A stretch of DNA of 64,000 bases from Paragonimus westermani (lineage: Eukaryota; Platyhelminthes; Trematoda; Plagiorchiida; Troglotrematidae). The stretch covers positions 91,051 through 155,050 of the forward strand of contig QNGE01001225.1 of the NCBI GenBank assembly GCA_008508345.1, in the 5' to 3' direction. A program made the translations under genes and the position numbers. The stretch's first letter is position 1. Each line of letters opens with the position of its first letter. Shown piece after piece: positions 35,865 to 49,589 of this stretch. The notes beneath the pieces were generated by a model. The model was not told where the DNA came from. It was given only the letters and a program-made list of their open reading frames with translations, and made no database searches.

Positions 35865-35918
35865 TTAAGTAAATCCTTGGTTAAGCCACAACGAGTTAAA
35901 AACCAAGGATTTATTTAA
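35865..35918. repeat. 54-bp palindromic insertion between gag and protease of the BEL/Pao element
   Basis: Arms 35861-35882 and 35901-35922 are inverted repeats matching at 21 of 22 positions, around an 18-nt loop. Taking TA at 35863-35864 and 35919-35920 as a target duplication gives a 54-bp unit. The zinc-knuckle frame and the protease frame differ by 2 (mod 3), and removing 56 bp (unit plus one TA) puts them in the same frame. It is therefore probably an insertion into the retrotransposon, of the foldback/MITE kind but very small. Confidence 0.6.
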
Positions 35919-37182
35919 TAATGAACGTCAGCACAACGCACAATATCTTTTCGCATATCCGTTCTGTGTACGGTTCGGATGTACCAACTCGATGTTCATT
36001 ACCTGTCTCGGCCACGGGCTCTGCGTGCGTGCGGTGCAGCAGGCTGTGGTGACGCCCGCCGCAGCCGACAGCATCACAACGCGACCTGACCCTGCAGTCT
36101 GAGGCTCGGTAGTGTAAGTTGAGGCAAACAAACCAACATCCAAGCCGTCGCAAGCTATCCCATCTCATGGGTACACACATGGCTAGGAAGGAAACACACG
36201 CCTCGATGGTGTGCTTCTGAGAGCACAACACGCAACTGACTTAGGGGTCGTTGGCCCGGTCTCGGCTAACGAGAAGGCTGGATGACTCAAAGGGGCCTCT
36301 TTTAGTATCTTGCCAGCAGCTCCCGGACGAATGCGCTGTCCGCGATTCCTTCCGGCCATATAGTTCGTTTGACCCAATGCAATAGAACAGTTCTGCATTC
36401 GTATAGACAATTGCGACAGAGCTTCGACGCTGTTGCCTACAAACCTTCCATTGGGCAGAAGACCATCTATCATAGATCTAGCGACAAAATAAGGTTGTCC
36501 GTAGAGTTCCTTTAGCAACTGCCGTGCTCTGCGATAGCCAGCGCTGTGTTCTAGCATGACGCACTCATCTATCGACTCCCTAGCTCGACCCTTGCAGTAA
36601 TACATCAGGTAAAGGAGTCTCTGGCCATAATCCGACACTTTAGATTCGACATAGCTCTCGAACTGACGGACAAATTTCCAATAGGTCATCGGGATGCTAT
36701 CAAAAAAACCAAGTACAACCTTTGGCAGCACCAAGGTTACAGATAATGGAGCCAGTGCGGAGCCCACTTCTGAACAAGACGAGGTCGATACTGGTTCTGC
36801 GGTGTGGACTGTCACCGGATTTAAACGCGCCCCATAGTCATCAAGAAACTTATGAATGTGAGCATTCCGCTGACCTACCATAATTGTTTTTTGCCTCCAC
36901 ATGTTCATCGCAGATATCTTCATCTTCGTCATCTAGTATAGCGTTTAGCTTAGCCTCCTCCACTTCTGACTTAGCTCGCAACAAAACCATCTGTGATTCA
37001 ACTTCTGCCTTAAGCTACCTTTCTTTCAGTTCAGCCCGTAACAACGCAGATCTGGCATGAACATGGCTATTACAACTAACACGGGAACTAGAGCATGAGA
37101 TAGAATCAATAACACCTTTGACTTGCTCGACTGAATTCGATTGACCATCCAGAATGGGCTGTCTCTTAAAATTGTCAGACAT
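35919..37182 (-). pseudogene. gag: BEL/Pao gag, frameshifted
   Basis: Start ATG at 37182-37180, only 23 bp after the 5' LTR. N-terminus: charged coiled coil (RAELKER, VESQMVLLRAKSEVEEAKL) with one TAG. Capsid region in another frame (36932-36183): LPKVVLGFFDSIPMTYWKF, VRQFESYVESKVSDYGQRL and RRARQLLKELYGQPYFVARS, typical of BEL/Pao Gag. Then, in the third frame (36231 onward), a zinc-knuckle region: CSQKHTIEACVSFLAM, CFVCLNLHY-like and CDAVGCGGRHHSLLH. The capsid is short before the knuckle, so a deletion near 36350 is likely. Confidence 0.85.
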
Positions 37183-37205
37183 CATCAGGGATCAATGTTG
37201 AGTAC

Positions 37206-37693
37206 TGTACGATCTTCCACGAAGACGTTGAGCAACGCGTAGCGACAAACCAATGATCCCAAATATTTAAAACAAGATTGGGTCGTAATGCCACGGTACT
37301 ATTGAACAAATTATCAAAGTGAATATTTAGACAACCTCAACAGTTTCGATCGACAGATCGTTTCCAGGGAATGCGTTACAAGTTACTGCTGAACGGGCTA
37401 AATATGAACTATAATCACGTAATAAGGCATTCATACCCGAGTAGTCAACAGGTTCAAAACAATGGGGATGACCCGAGCTCCAAAAAGGGGGTGCACGCAC
37501 CACTGGAATAAAGTACAATGACCGACAACTGGTTATTCGCACAACCATCAAATTGACGTGACGAAACAAAATCGTCTAGGTCAAGGTCCAATTAATGTCC
37601 AGAAACAGAGGAGGTTGAATGCAGAGGGGTGAATATTTAGGGGAATTGGGTTGGGTCGGATTTTCACATGATTGTAGTTCAAAATTCGATACA
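37206..37693 (-). repeat. BEL/Pao 5' LTR (488 bp)
   Basis: Pairs with 32589-33067. Followed on the element strand by GTACTCAACATTGATCC. I could not assign the primer-binding site to a tRNA with confidence. Confidence 0.92.
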
Positions 37694-37839
37694 GAATGTT
37701 CAAAAACAAACTGTAGTGCAAGTGGTGAACCAATAAAGCAAGTGCACTTAGACAAAATACGGGGATGAAATCCGTGCTTGTGTTAATGTGGTGTTCAGTG
37801 GAATCCCATGCATGTCGACGTAATGACTTGCCGTGTGTC

Positions 37840-38175
37840 CCGGAACTGGGAACCGAGTGACAAAATCCGGAGTCCAGCGGATACTTCTCCTAACCGAACC
37901 TGGGGAGGAAATGGACAACACACCGCCGAAATCACAGCCAGATTAACTGGTTTTGGATGGGTGGGGGAGTGTACGCTCATTTGCTGTCAAAGGGTCCGGA
38001 CCCATGTCCCAGGGTTTGAACACCAAGGTCGCCGATCGATTAAACCTGGCTGTTCACGCACACATCTCAGCGCTTGAGAGGCAACGCTGAACTGGGAGCC
38101 AGCATGCACCGATGTGGGCAAATGGACAAGCCCAAATGCTGACAAACCCGAACGAACTGGACCGGTGATCAAAAC
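37840..38175 (+). repeat. Dispersed repeat R1, copy 3
   Basis: Contains AAATCCGGAGTCC, CCTAACCGAACCTGGGG, GAAATCACAGCCAGATTAAC and CAGCGCTTGAGAGGCAACGC, matching copies 1 and 4 in order. It lies about 150 bp beyond the BEL/Pao 5' LTR. Confidence 0.55.
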
Positions 38176-41100
38176 GGGACGATGGATAGTTAGTCGGGTC
38201 GAGTTCCAAAAACGAATAAGTAACCCACTCAGGATAAGGATCAGCTACTCAAATCCGAGGTTAAAGTTCAATAGGCCAAAGGTGAGATAACAGAAAGAGG
38301 CCTGTCAGGATTCGAGTCATAAGACCAACTCACTCTGATGTGTAAGGGTAGGCATCTGTTGAACTTCACCAAACTCCATGCTCAAACTGATGCGCTGAAA
38401 GATTTAGGCATTGATGGTGTCACCTAGTTTGACGGAACGTTTGCAACCTGTATGCCAAGTTCGGGGAACATCCCGACACCTAAATTCAGAATAGGCTCTA
38501 CCGGTTGATGCTACCTGGCTTCGACTGTGGAATTACTGGGCCCCAGTGCGTATCCCTTGTGTGACTGTACTTCTAAAACAGCAGTGCTTTTCGTCCTCCA
38601 CAAACTAAGGTCTAACCATGACCTGCTGATCAGTTGATTGTTCACGAACTGTGAAACTCGCGACGGGACGGTTTCGTTTTCAGATGTGCCCATGAGAACC
38701 CTGGCTTTCGTTAATCAATTTTAAGTAAACTCGGTGGATGGCTTTCGGAATAGAGTGTAGAAAACTGGTTCCATCTGTTCATCCGTGACACTCCAACTTT
38801 GTGAAACATCTTGAATGGTGGTGATCAACCATGACTACATTGGCGAACCGAGACAAAAGTGGATCGCGTCTAGTTGAGTTTGGCTCAGTCTGTCCTGCCT
38901 CCGTCGATCAATTCACCACAACCATCCCAACTTGGTGTGCCCACGACGAAAAAGCGTGTTTAGCTTGACAAGTCATTCCTATCCGCACTACAAATTCAGT
39001 ATGGGATCTTTCAGGAATCGTTTGGATATTCTCTGGCAATGGCACTACCCATCGATTCCAACTGATTAGCCTAATGACGAGCACCCCTACCAGATAAAAC
39101 TCAGAACAACCAAACAATCAATGTGACCACATTCTGGAAGAATGCTGCTGTACAAAAATTATGGGCACGGTGAGGTCTGGCGATAAGCCTGCACCAACTA
39201 TACATGCACGTTCATGTACGAAACAAACGTGCACGGTCAGTTACCACTGGTTGCCCATCGCGGACCTGACATACAAAGAATACCTGGATGTGCGTGGTCA
39301 TCCCAGGCTATCGCACTCACTGACTGTCGGCGATCTTTAGACTGATTGGTGTCCGCATACAATTACTCCGTCATCTCATCACCTCTTAATGCGGACGTGA
39401 ACTTAATTAACGTCTCCCGAGTTACATCATAGGTACCAGACGTTAAGTAAAAATACGGTTAATTGGGAGAGACCCAACGTATATTATACGGGAGTTACGA
39501 TGGAGCTCGACCAGCGCGAGCAAGCCGGAAGTGTGTGGCTTCATTGGGACGCATGGGCCGACAAGCATGCAAACAGACAAACGTGATCGCGTGCAACAAG
39601 CAGACGCCAGGCGAAGATCCTTCTGATCCTATGTACAATGTCAGCTAGGGTTTCTTGGGAGAAATTTACCCATCGTACGGCAGGCAGACCGGGGCTATTT
39701 CCAGGTCACTACAGTCTGATCGGACACCACGGTCCAAGTACTGCACATAGCTGGTCAAAAAGAAACGTACTGAGTATGGCTTGCTTCGGAGAAGGACGGC
39801 TTTCGTTGTAAGACGACATCCGTACGGGGCTGTATCAAACGCTCCGGACATTATAACCCAGACACATCCGGATGGATACCGTTGTTATGTTGTAACCACC
39901 AGGAAAGCACCCCGAGTCGACAACGGAATGAAAGAGCGCTTCTGGCAGAGCTTGAATTTCCCGCTTTGAGACGAACAAACTGGTTAATGTCGGTCTCGAG
40001 GCCCAACGCGACTGACCCTGCTACTTTTTCCCAGGCAAAATTGAAGGATGAGTGCAAAAAGTCACTTTTTTAATCGTAAAGCATGTGTACTAGGATGTAC
40101 GGTGGATGATGACCTACAGTCATTCTCGGATTAGGTTGAGGGACAATCACCAAAACTAATGTTTAAGGTCAACAATCAGCCAATGGACCTGGCGAATTAA
40201 AGATCGGGCACGTAAAAAGTTGGGATGGTTGCCTCTACACTATTATAGAGACTTCTGTCGAATCTGGTTGGCCAAAAGCGTCTTTTCCGGGATGAGATGG
40301 AAAAGATGGGTACCATGATTAATGGTTAATATTGAGTATTGGGTGCCGAGCCATTAAACATGTGGATCAAGAGGGCCACCTGGCTCCTTCAAGTTGGCTG
40401 GAAAACAACCCACTCACCGACTGAACAACGACCAGTTTGTAACGTGGATGTCTTTGCTAACGTTGAATTATTGACTTTCTAGTCTCCACACATTCTTGCG
40501 TTTAAATTCCTGCGACGAGACTTTGATTTACCAATCCGCTTTCCACATTTCGGTCAATCACCAGGATTTGATCTCGGTCAGCATGCCCAGCTCAATCGAA
40601 ATGTGCAGGTCGAACATTACACCAACCAACAGATATCAGTAGCATGTGTAAAACGGGGTGGGTCACTTGTAGGACGACAGGTCAGAGCAATGTAATTAGC
40701 ATAAATCACGTTGAGGAGGGAACTTGGGTATGCTAGGGTCAGCTAGGATCCGCACATGAAGCTCCAACGTGCCCAAAAATTCGATTGCGGAGCATTGGTC
40801 GGTTTGGTCGAGCGAGTGACCTTGATGATTTGGCATTCCCGACAAATGTTTGAGACGCCCCACATTTCAGTAACCTGAAAGTGTTCGCTAAACAGACTGC
40901 CATATGGAGGTCAACACACATGTCTACCTCCTCCAGTATAGTGGAAATTGGTTGGCAGTTTGTTCATTTTCTCATCGTTTGCTTCCAACTGCTTCCGCTT
41001 TTTTAACATTGATTGTGGGGCTAAACATGTTACCAACCGAGTCATTTAAAGCTCCTAACCGAAAATGACATTCGCTTGCAGACGTGAGAAAGAATTACTC

Positions 41101-44100
41101 ATCCTACGTAGCAATGAACATCAGAACCGAGTCATTTGGACGGTTGAGACAGGAAACTTATAATTCTGGTGATCAAATGAGGGATATCTGTCGTGCACTT
41201 TGCCTCTCCAATTATCCAAAATGATGGACTTCCTATTAGGTTGTGGGAAGCAACATGGGAGAGCAGGAGATGTGAATTCTTTCACAACCGGAAACGAAAT
41301 ATTATGTTATAGAAAGTCTGAATGTAGGAAGGGACACCTCCCAACAGTCTTTTAGTAGAAATAGGCATTATCTACGTCTCAATTCAAAATAGCCCGTCTT
41401 CCTCAGTTTGTACAGTCATTCAACGAGTAATACTTCAGTTTGACGGTATGTTGGAAAAGGTTTCGTATCGGTGACAACACTAAAAGATATAGGACCACTT
41501 TCTTTACTGCGTCCCACATAAAAGCACCAAGGTGGCGTGACGTCCACCACCGAATGTCACCCTCTGAAACGGTTGCTCATTTTGATGACTGATTGTGAAC
41601 GAATGTGAAATACTGGACGTATCTCACGTTATGGAGTGCGGTTCACCGTCACGCCAAATCGTCTTGGCGAGGTTCATACGGAGCTGGTCTGGGATATGTG
41701 AGAAGATGCACCATTGTGAAGAGAAGGTGGCGACTGAACATGCTGGCGACACGAATTGGAGTGGGCAATGCCGGTACTGACTGTTAGTTTTGTTTCATTG
41801 AAGGCTGTACATGTGCTTCGACGGACAGCAAAGTCCGTAATTTACAAGTGTTATTCTGTACGAGCATTATGTAGACGCTTTGTGGACATCAGGAAGTTCC
41901 TAGCAATTACCTATTTCCATAAGTTCAATTAACTCTGCGTTTGAATGTAGCAGGCCTCAAATTGAAGTCTGTTCCCAGACCATCTATGCGTTTTCTGAGT
42001 CCAAATCAACACAAGCATACGCCTCAGGGAGAGAAATTTCAGCTTTACAGATGCTCACCTCTTCCGCGCACGTAACAAATTGAGCTTGAGTCACACAGCG
42101 ATGAAAACCACCATGGGCCTCATAGAAAAGTTAGTGAACAGCCTCGACTGGTATCCACTAAAAAGACCTACTGCGACGGCCTCCTGGTTGGTTCGGAAAT
42201 GAGAAAGCTGAGTTTGCGCAGAATTCAAACCGAATTAGGCATCACAGAAGAGTAAAACTGGGTGCGCACAATCAGGTACTTGCACTGCGGTCTAGTCGGA
42301 AATATAGAACTAGTTTTAAAGACATCTGAGTAAAGAGGATGTGAGGTTCGTCGAGTAGAGATGTGCTGCCAATTTTCCGTACATTGTAAAGTGCTAAGAA
42401 ATAGTGAAATTGACGAGTTTTTTTTACGGTGAGTACAACGTGAACGGTGTTTCGGGAATATAGCTAAGTTCAATACCCATTGAGAACGAACGTGGAGAAA
42501 CAGCCGGTCAACAATAGGTCCAGTTTGGGAGCACACAAGCACTGGTAAGGCGACTGAACAAGTGATGTGGAATGGAGGAAGGCTACACTCCAAACGTTAA
42601 ACCAGTTTTCTGACTGGCGAAAGAACCATGATATCGCTATTTAAAGAACAGAAGGAATCAAGGTGGACGTTCATTATGTGCATGAATGAATGGGCTACTG
42701 CAGGTATATTTGTTCTGTTGGCAATATATCGGGCGAAAACAACGTACCGCACAGTTTGTTAAATGAGGTGGGTGGGGGGAATCAACTAGTCTCCCAGGCC
42801 TAACGTTACATCTTCCGCATATTTGACTTTTAATTTGTAATCATGATTCAGTAAGGTGACAACACAATAGAGGAAAGGACTGCATCTTGAGAAACATCGG
42901 GATCACTAATGAATGGAGATGTAAATGCAACGGTGTATCTCGGCGGACACATGAACAACTCCAGGCTGTTCATTAAGCGATCTCAGAATGCAGTGAGCTA
43001 AGGTATTTCCTTTTGTTTGGGAGCCACTGGCAACCACTGAGTGCGCATAGCAACATTCTGAGAGGTCTTAACGATTGCTTAACAGCCTATAACGATAGCC
43101 ACACATCTAAAAGTCCATGGCGAATCGATGGCGATTGCTTAAGTTATTGTGCCAATAGTTTAAACGTCTGTGGTCGTCAGGTGGGAGTTCATAACCAACC
43201 AATTCGTACAATCCCCCACAGATCAGCAGGCCTGGCATATTGAGTGGTCTATCTGTTCTATCAACACACGACCTCAATTTGTAAAAGACCCCCACTGATG
43301 TATCATGAAAGGGAGTTTTGTGATACAAACTGGTACATATCTAAGGTATCTTCAGATTACTAAATGAACGTGAATTGATGGCGTTAGCAACCTACGTGGC
43401 TTAGACTAAAAATGCTGCCAGATAGAATTTGTATTACCAGGTCGCTTGTTCTTGATGTTGTCAATCAATTCTAGAAGCCACATCCGATTTTTGCGACGAC
43501 TAACTAACCATGTTCAGCATTGTGATACGGTGAGACTCAACGTCGTATCCATCGTCTTGTGTGATTTTTAAGACTTGGACTGTCCAGTGTCTTGAGTTTT
43601 CCTCTGCAAACGAACACAGTTTGTTAACATCGAAAATCGATTGGTGAAATAATTGCTCAATCTGTTTGCTGTGGCCACGACTGCGCGTTATGAACTCTAG
43701 GGTAGCACGCGTGTTTCATGTGAAGCTTCTTCATCCTTAATTCCGCGGAGAATTTCCTCGTTTAAAATCCTTGAGACGTGATCAGCCGTGTGTCCGAAAA
43801 TACGTTACAGGGGAGAGCAGTTGTGCTGACCAGGGCTGTAAGGGTACACACGTGATGTCCAATTTGCATAGTGCCCTGATGATCGAAACGGGTAAGTAGA
43901 ATTCCACGTCTCGGTGCGTCCGTGTCACGTGGACGCGATTGGCGGCATGCGTTTCCGACTTGGCTGAACGCAGAAGTCGAATCCATATAGGGTCTGAAAA
44001 TAACAGTCACCGTAATTGGATTGTGCTGTACCACCTATGACTCCACTCACAAAACCCTGTATCCAATGCTGACCTGAGGGAACAACCCCAGGAGGTTTGT

Positions 44101-46559
44101 GAATGGAAGCATTTGTGGTCTAGCCGGCCAATGCTGGTTGGTCCAGTGGTGGCATAGTGGAAGCTTATCCGACGCGCCGCTTATTCCAACCCTGACACAA
44201 CAGGCAATCCAGCAGCGGACCAAACAATGTCGTCCTGGGATACAACACCCGGAGTGCACAGACAGTTTTCAAGCTTGTATCATGCTACTCGCCAACTTCT
44301 TTGTTCTGTATTTGACGCTGCATGTGCCGTTGATACCATTCAGTGACGGACTCCAGTTTCTCCAATACTGATGTAAATCTGTGTTCTCGTCCCATGATTT
44401 AGAACTGTTTACTGCGGCTGGTTGCTTAAGAGGGAGGTTTGGATTCAATGACGAACTATAGACTTACTCGAAGTCTTTAATTAAGGAAATGCTAGTGGGT
44501 AAGTGAAATCCCCATACAGCGGATAGCAAAACGATAGAGTCAATCAGTAAGGTCTTGGCTAGGATGGAAATATAGGGGGACAATATTAATACAAAAGTAT
44601 TCATTGATACTAGTTGTCTAATGTTAAAAAGACAAACAAGAGTCTACATCCGGATTGAAAACCAAACCAAACCTTGCAGATGCAGTACATCAACTGAGCA
44701 GAAGAAAGGACGAGGTAGCAGGATATTATGATCCAAGTTTCTAAAGTGGCGAATGGGTTTTTCATCGGACTACGGGGTCACTAGTTGACACGAGTGAAAA
44801 CACAAACGTATGTGCACGTAAACTACTTGAGTCTAACGCGCCGGCCATCTACGTTGATAACCAACCTGCTCGGAAAGGCAAATGCATTGCCAACCACATT
44901 CGTCATGATACCATCACAACTTAGGTCTGCTAAATTTCTCTAGCGTAGCGCGCATTTCAGATTATTGCTACAAATTCAGCCTACTGAATTTTCGGACACC
45001 AGTCTGGATCGCACTTTCTCAGACAGTGCGGTTCGGCGCTACGTCTTCTCATGATCTAATGTTGATATCATAAAGCGAAAAACGTACTTTGGTAACATCA
45101 TGCTATCACACTGTTTGATTACCAGGATTTCGCTTTGGGATCCTATCGTCAACCACCCTACGTACGTACCCTAGCCAACGAAGTTGACTGATTCAGCATG
45201 CTATCGATCCTCTTCATGTGCATTTAGGACCTTGCATTTCTCACAGTGAATGAGTTCTTCGGAAAGCTGTTGAAACTAGGGTTACGATCAGTTTGGCTTC
45301 CGAATGACCTTCACAGCGTTTTCCATCTGTTAAATGCATTGCTTATTATCTCTTGGTATTGGTAACAATCATGTAAGTCTCATCGATGGTATCCCAGTCG
45401 AACGTGACCAATTCAATTGGCCTATTTATCTAAATGACTCCCTATTCCTAAATTAAAAAATTGCCTGCTGGAAATGCCATCACTAAAAATCCGGCAGATA
45501 TCTGTCAGTTTTATTCCATCAGAAAACGCAGTCATGACGGTCGCACTCGCAAGGCTCAAGTCTTCGGTCTACCTCGGCGTTATCCAACCGTTCCCCGTGC
45601 ATCACTTCAAGTCAAATCATCCACCCGAATGGCATAGTCTGATTATGTGAAATAAAACGGTGTAAAATAGTTAGATTGGAAAGCCCAAGCTGATTTTCAA
45701 TTTGTTTGTAGAATTGTGTATCATAGTGAGTTCCCAAACAGACCGGACACTGTAGTCACAGAGAATCGTTAGCATCCAGCTTCGTCGATTGGACATTTTG
45801 TTAACTAACCACAATGTGGACTTCATATCAGTCTTCAAAACCATGGTGCGCCAAAACACACGGTTCCTGAAATTTGTTGGAGCCGTCGCGATAAACCAGT
45901 CCTGACCCACGTTGTGTGTACAAAATCAATTTGTGCGCCTTCGAACGCCGTGGACCTAATGTGCGAGGAGTGTCACTCAGATTACACGATTGGAGGTTCT
46001 TGTTATTGCTAATCGTTTCTGTCCATACTCTCCCCTTGCCGAGTATTGTAGGCATTGAATTGAAAGTTCTTCGTGGTGTTGGTTCCTTGATACTGACGAT
46101 CCAATACGAAATGCTAGCATCTACCAGTGTCCACCCTCTACCGTTGTGAACAAGGAAGACAGTAGGCTGATAATGTACGACTTATATCCAGACAAATTTA
46201 GCTGCATCTTCGTCTAAACATAAACCGTGCAGTATCAGCTTACTGTCTTTTCCACTCAAATTTTTGACGGAAAATTAATGCTTCAGACTTCTAATGTTTG
46301 GTTCGACTCAAGGAGGGAGATGTAACTGTTACATTTCGAGTGGTGTCATTTTCTCTTTTTGCTTTGGGCTGAGCATCGGAAAGAAGCGCCTAACCGAACC
46401 AGGTGTTCACGAGTTTTATAATGTATATGGACGGTATGGAAATCCAGTAGTTATTCAAATCCCCCACCCTTATTCTGAGCCGTCTTCATAACCTTCTACT
46501 AGACATCTGCAGTTATGCGGCTATCGTGATGTAAATTGGCCAGCTTTATTTCGTGCAAC
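38176..46559. other. Long stretch with no recognised element
   Basis: 8.4 kb in which I find neither a domain nor an RNA gene. Frames such as 42225-42593 (122 codons, minus), 43762-44034 and 44099-44371 show no known motif and no splice pattern. Old, heavily diverged repeats are likely but not demonstrable by eye. Confidence 0.35.
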
Positions 46560-46680
46560 AGACTGTATGCTTAAGGTAGCCCCAGACAAGGAAGTCTAGT
46601 GGTGTAAGATCCGGCGACTTTTGCATAAACTCGGGCGTGCAGCTAGCCATGTCAAGTGGTACAGTGTTGAATCTTATCGA
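46560..46680 (-). mobile_element. mariner-like transposase fragment around the third catalytic Asp
   Basis: Minus-strand frame reads KSPDLTPLDFLVWGYLKHTV, the SPDLTPLDFFLWGYLK signature of mariner-type transposases including the third catalytic Asp. A stop (TAA) follows within a few codons. Sequence upstream on that strand is too diverged to assign. Confidence 0.7.
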
Positions 46681-48129
46681 ATTATCCTTCGGGACATGCT
46701 AGGATGATTGGTTACATCACTATAACCTCATCCTGCAAAGTTTGCCCTCCTGTTGACTGGCTGGAATGGCAGATCTCTTAGTGCTTGTCAGAAATTCCTA
46801 CAGGTGACAAGTTAGAATTGCAAACAAGAGGTATCCAGTTTAAACCCTCGGCTTCTTCAGTGGGACGTAAACGTCTGAGTTGGATACGGCTTTGCTACCT
46901 TCGATGAACCGTACCGTCATGAAGGTAGAGCATCTCCATCACCGACGCTAACGCTTGACGACCTTGTGGGTTGACAACAAGTAATTTATTCGGAAGCAGA
47001 ACTAGTGTCCACACATGGCAGAGAGGTTCAGAGGCTACTGGACTCGAAAAGCATGGCTGCAATCTTTTTAGTTGTACAATCTGCTGCGATCTGGCACTAC
47101 AAGAGGAAGTTAACTGGACAAGGCTGAATAATCGTATGCAAACGCGCAGACACATTAGATTGTGACTAATGCTCAGACCGCACAACCCACAGGTAAATGT
47201 TTCTGCATGTTCGCATACGGTAATTCGGTCCTGCCTAACGTGAGGCATAGTAGCCAACACGGTTTTCTAATGAATGTGTGGTCACAATTCAAATCCCGAC
47301 CATACCGAAGAATTACCCTATTGACGAGCTCTGGGAAGCGTGAAACTCGAATCTAGAGAGTCTTCCAGAAAGTTATTGACTGGAATTTTTTGAATGCGAA
47401 AGCTCTTACCATTGCGGGTGAGGTTCGGATTACTTTTAATACGCTTTCCTACGCAGCCATTGCCAATTTTTAGGTAGAGCAAATTCCCACAGCGGTTGAA
47501 ACGCTGAGTAATAATGACTACTGTGTCAAACCAAAATAAGACTGAAGTGAAAATTGTGCTATTACCAGTGAGAGTATATCCTATGATCACTAAGCTCTAC
47601 ACGAACCGAAATACATCGTCCAACAATGACAAATCCTTTCTCGAAGGTCGTTCAAACATTCACACTTCGCCCGGTTGTCAACTTTTGCCTAAAACTTGAT
47701 ATCTTACCTATCAGGCTGAACTGGCATGTAGATTGACATTTAGCATCTGTCACAGTAGCGGCTGCCGTTTATCCAATATTAACAAGAAATGACTAAAGTG
47801 CTTCTGTTGTCCATGGGACCCTATCAACTGCCCTCAGCCCACACACTTTTCCGTCCTCACATCTAACTGAATTAGTCAACATCCCAGAACGGCTGTGTGC
47901 TGTTGGGCGAAGCCTATTCGGGTGTCATGACGATAAGTTTGAGGAAAGTTGCACAACGGTGCATTATTTGGTATAATCAACTGTGCGAGTGAATGTTCTC
48001 TAGATACATCTACAGGGCGTTGCCAAAAGGTCTACTTCTAGTCGCTGTAGGTGGCAAGTTGTATCGATTTTCATCAGGGTTAGGAATTAGGGAGGTGAAA
48101 TTATTTTGAGGAAAGTCCACGGGAATTTA
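46681..48129. other. Unrecognised stretch
   Basis: A minus-strand frame of 121 codons (46895-47260) is cysteine-containing but matches no family I recognise. It may be flanking transposon sequence. Confidence 0.3.
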
Positions 48130-48400
48130 GACGGTACTGCTTACAAAAGGAGGTTGAAGCAGCTTGCATTGAGAAGTGTGATTAAAAAAAACCCAACCTA
48201 ACATCACTACGCACGTTGCGAGGACTTTTAGTTGGTATGGGGATTCGATCTATGGGTCCCGCAAGCATGAATAAGAGAACAACAGTGGATTGGACTGTGA
48301 GTTAAATGTGGGTCAATCATGTGGACAGACGAATCAAGGTGCACCTTGAGGCCAGGAATGCAGAACATATGCACACGCCGGTTGCGGAGTGTACTGATAT
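48130..48400 (+). mobile_element. Tc1-like transposase fragment
   Basis: RRLKQLALRSVIKKNPT (about 48150-48200) resembles the TL...L..R...KKP.L.. linker of Tc1 transposases. It is followed across frames by an SIMWTDESRCTL block (from 48313), matching V.WTDES.F with the first catalytic Asp. Stops occur between the two blocks. The rest of the catalytic domain is not recognisable. Confidence 0.55.
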
Positions 48401-49589
48401 TGTGTGAGACGAGTCATTTTGTGTCTACACAACGAACCGGTCTGATTGACGGTGAGGTGCAATTTCGTAGACGAGAAATCTACAGCTTTTATCCGCGTTT
48501 TACCTCTGAACTGAAAGATGTTAGTTCCATATGTGGATAACTTTGTACTACAGCCGATCTGGATGCATATCAACCACATAAGATCAAAACAGGAAAAGAC
48601 GCGATGCATGACAAAAATCATTTTCCTCAAGTTTACAAATATGTACACAGCCAGCCAAATGTTGTAGGTACTCAACGATTACATATCTATTGACTTGATC
48701 ACCGAATTTGCCGGAGTTATGGATTCATGCATTTTACTATAAACATGAGAAAAAACAAGAGGTGATGAGGACAACAAATTGATCCACACAGTTTAGGTGA
48801 AAAAAACATCAAGCTAGTTTTCCTAGGCTGAATTAATGGTGAACATTATAAGCATCAATAACAGTGAACGAAATGAACGCGGTGGGAAGGTGGATTATTT
48901 TGCTAACCATATACCAATTTTGCACCCCAACTTCATGATCGAGGGCAAACAGGATATAAGAATATATTGATAAGTGCCTATAACCTATGTAGACGCATCA
49001 AGAAGTTACTTTTGGTGTACACGATTGAAGCAAGAAGTCCAAATCACTAAGCGAACTGAGTGGATGTGGATGCAGGAGCTTGCACGTTCTCTACGGGCTT
49101 GTCAAACAGACTAGACAATAGTTCAGATATAGCCAGAGGCTGAAAAGGGGGTAACATCAAAAGGGAAAACATATGGTGTCACAAACAGCCCATTCTGGCA
49201 TAGCCTTTCTCACAAATACACTCAGACGAAAGCATGCATAGGAGTAATCTAATTTGACACAAAAAGGCCGTAGACCACATGTTCACAATACACTGCACTT
49301 TTGAGTGCACACCTGCCGATATTCAATCATTCCGTTGTTTGCTCCTCAATCCCGATCGATCACGTGACCTTTGCGTTATTACGTTTGTTCATTAATCAAC
49401 CAGTTCAATGGACTGCGAACAATTTTATTGAGATCAGCATGATAGCTGGGAAATAAAAGAACTGGGAAATCGAGTGGGATGTGGGAGGCGGATTGATGAA
49501 TGGCGAACATGCCATAGGAAGTCAGATGAAAGAGCAAGGGTGGATATTCTCGACGATGCGTGATCTAACGACGGTGGGTAGAGTACGTC
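48401..49589. other. Unrecognised stretch
   Basis: No domain or repeat was recognised. Confidence 0.3.

Larger units (their letters stand above)
32589..37693 (-). mobile_element. BEL/Pao LTR retrotransposon, internally deleted
   Basis: 5105-bp element on the minus strand with LTRs at 37206-37693 (5') and 32589-33067 (3'). It is flanked by a 5-bp target duplication GAATG (32584-32588 and 37694-37698). The LTRs start TGTATCG and end CGTACA on the element strand. Order: gag (coiled coil, capsid, zinc knuckle), protease, RT, RNase H region, C-terminal DUF5641-like part. This is the BEL/Pao order, and the family is common in flatworms. The LTRs differ at four positions plus a 9-bp indel, so insertion was fairly recent. 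The integrase core is missing, so it cannot act on its own. Confidence 0.92.

Noticed and set aside
44099..44371. GGTTGGTCCAGTGGTGGCATAGTGG, looking like a pol III A box region
   Set aside because: No matching B box at proper spacing and no tRNA-like fold.
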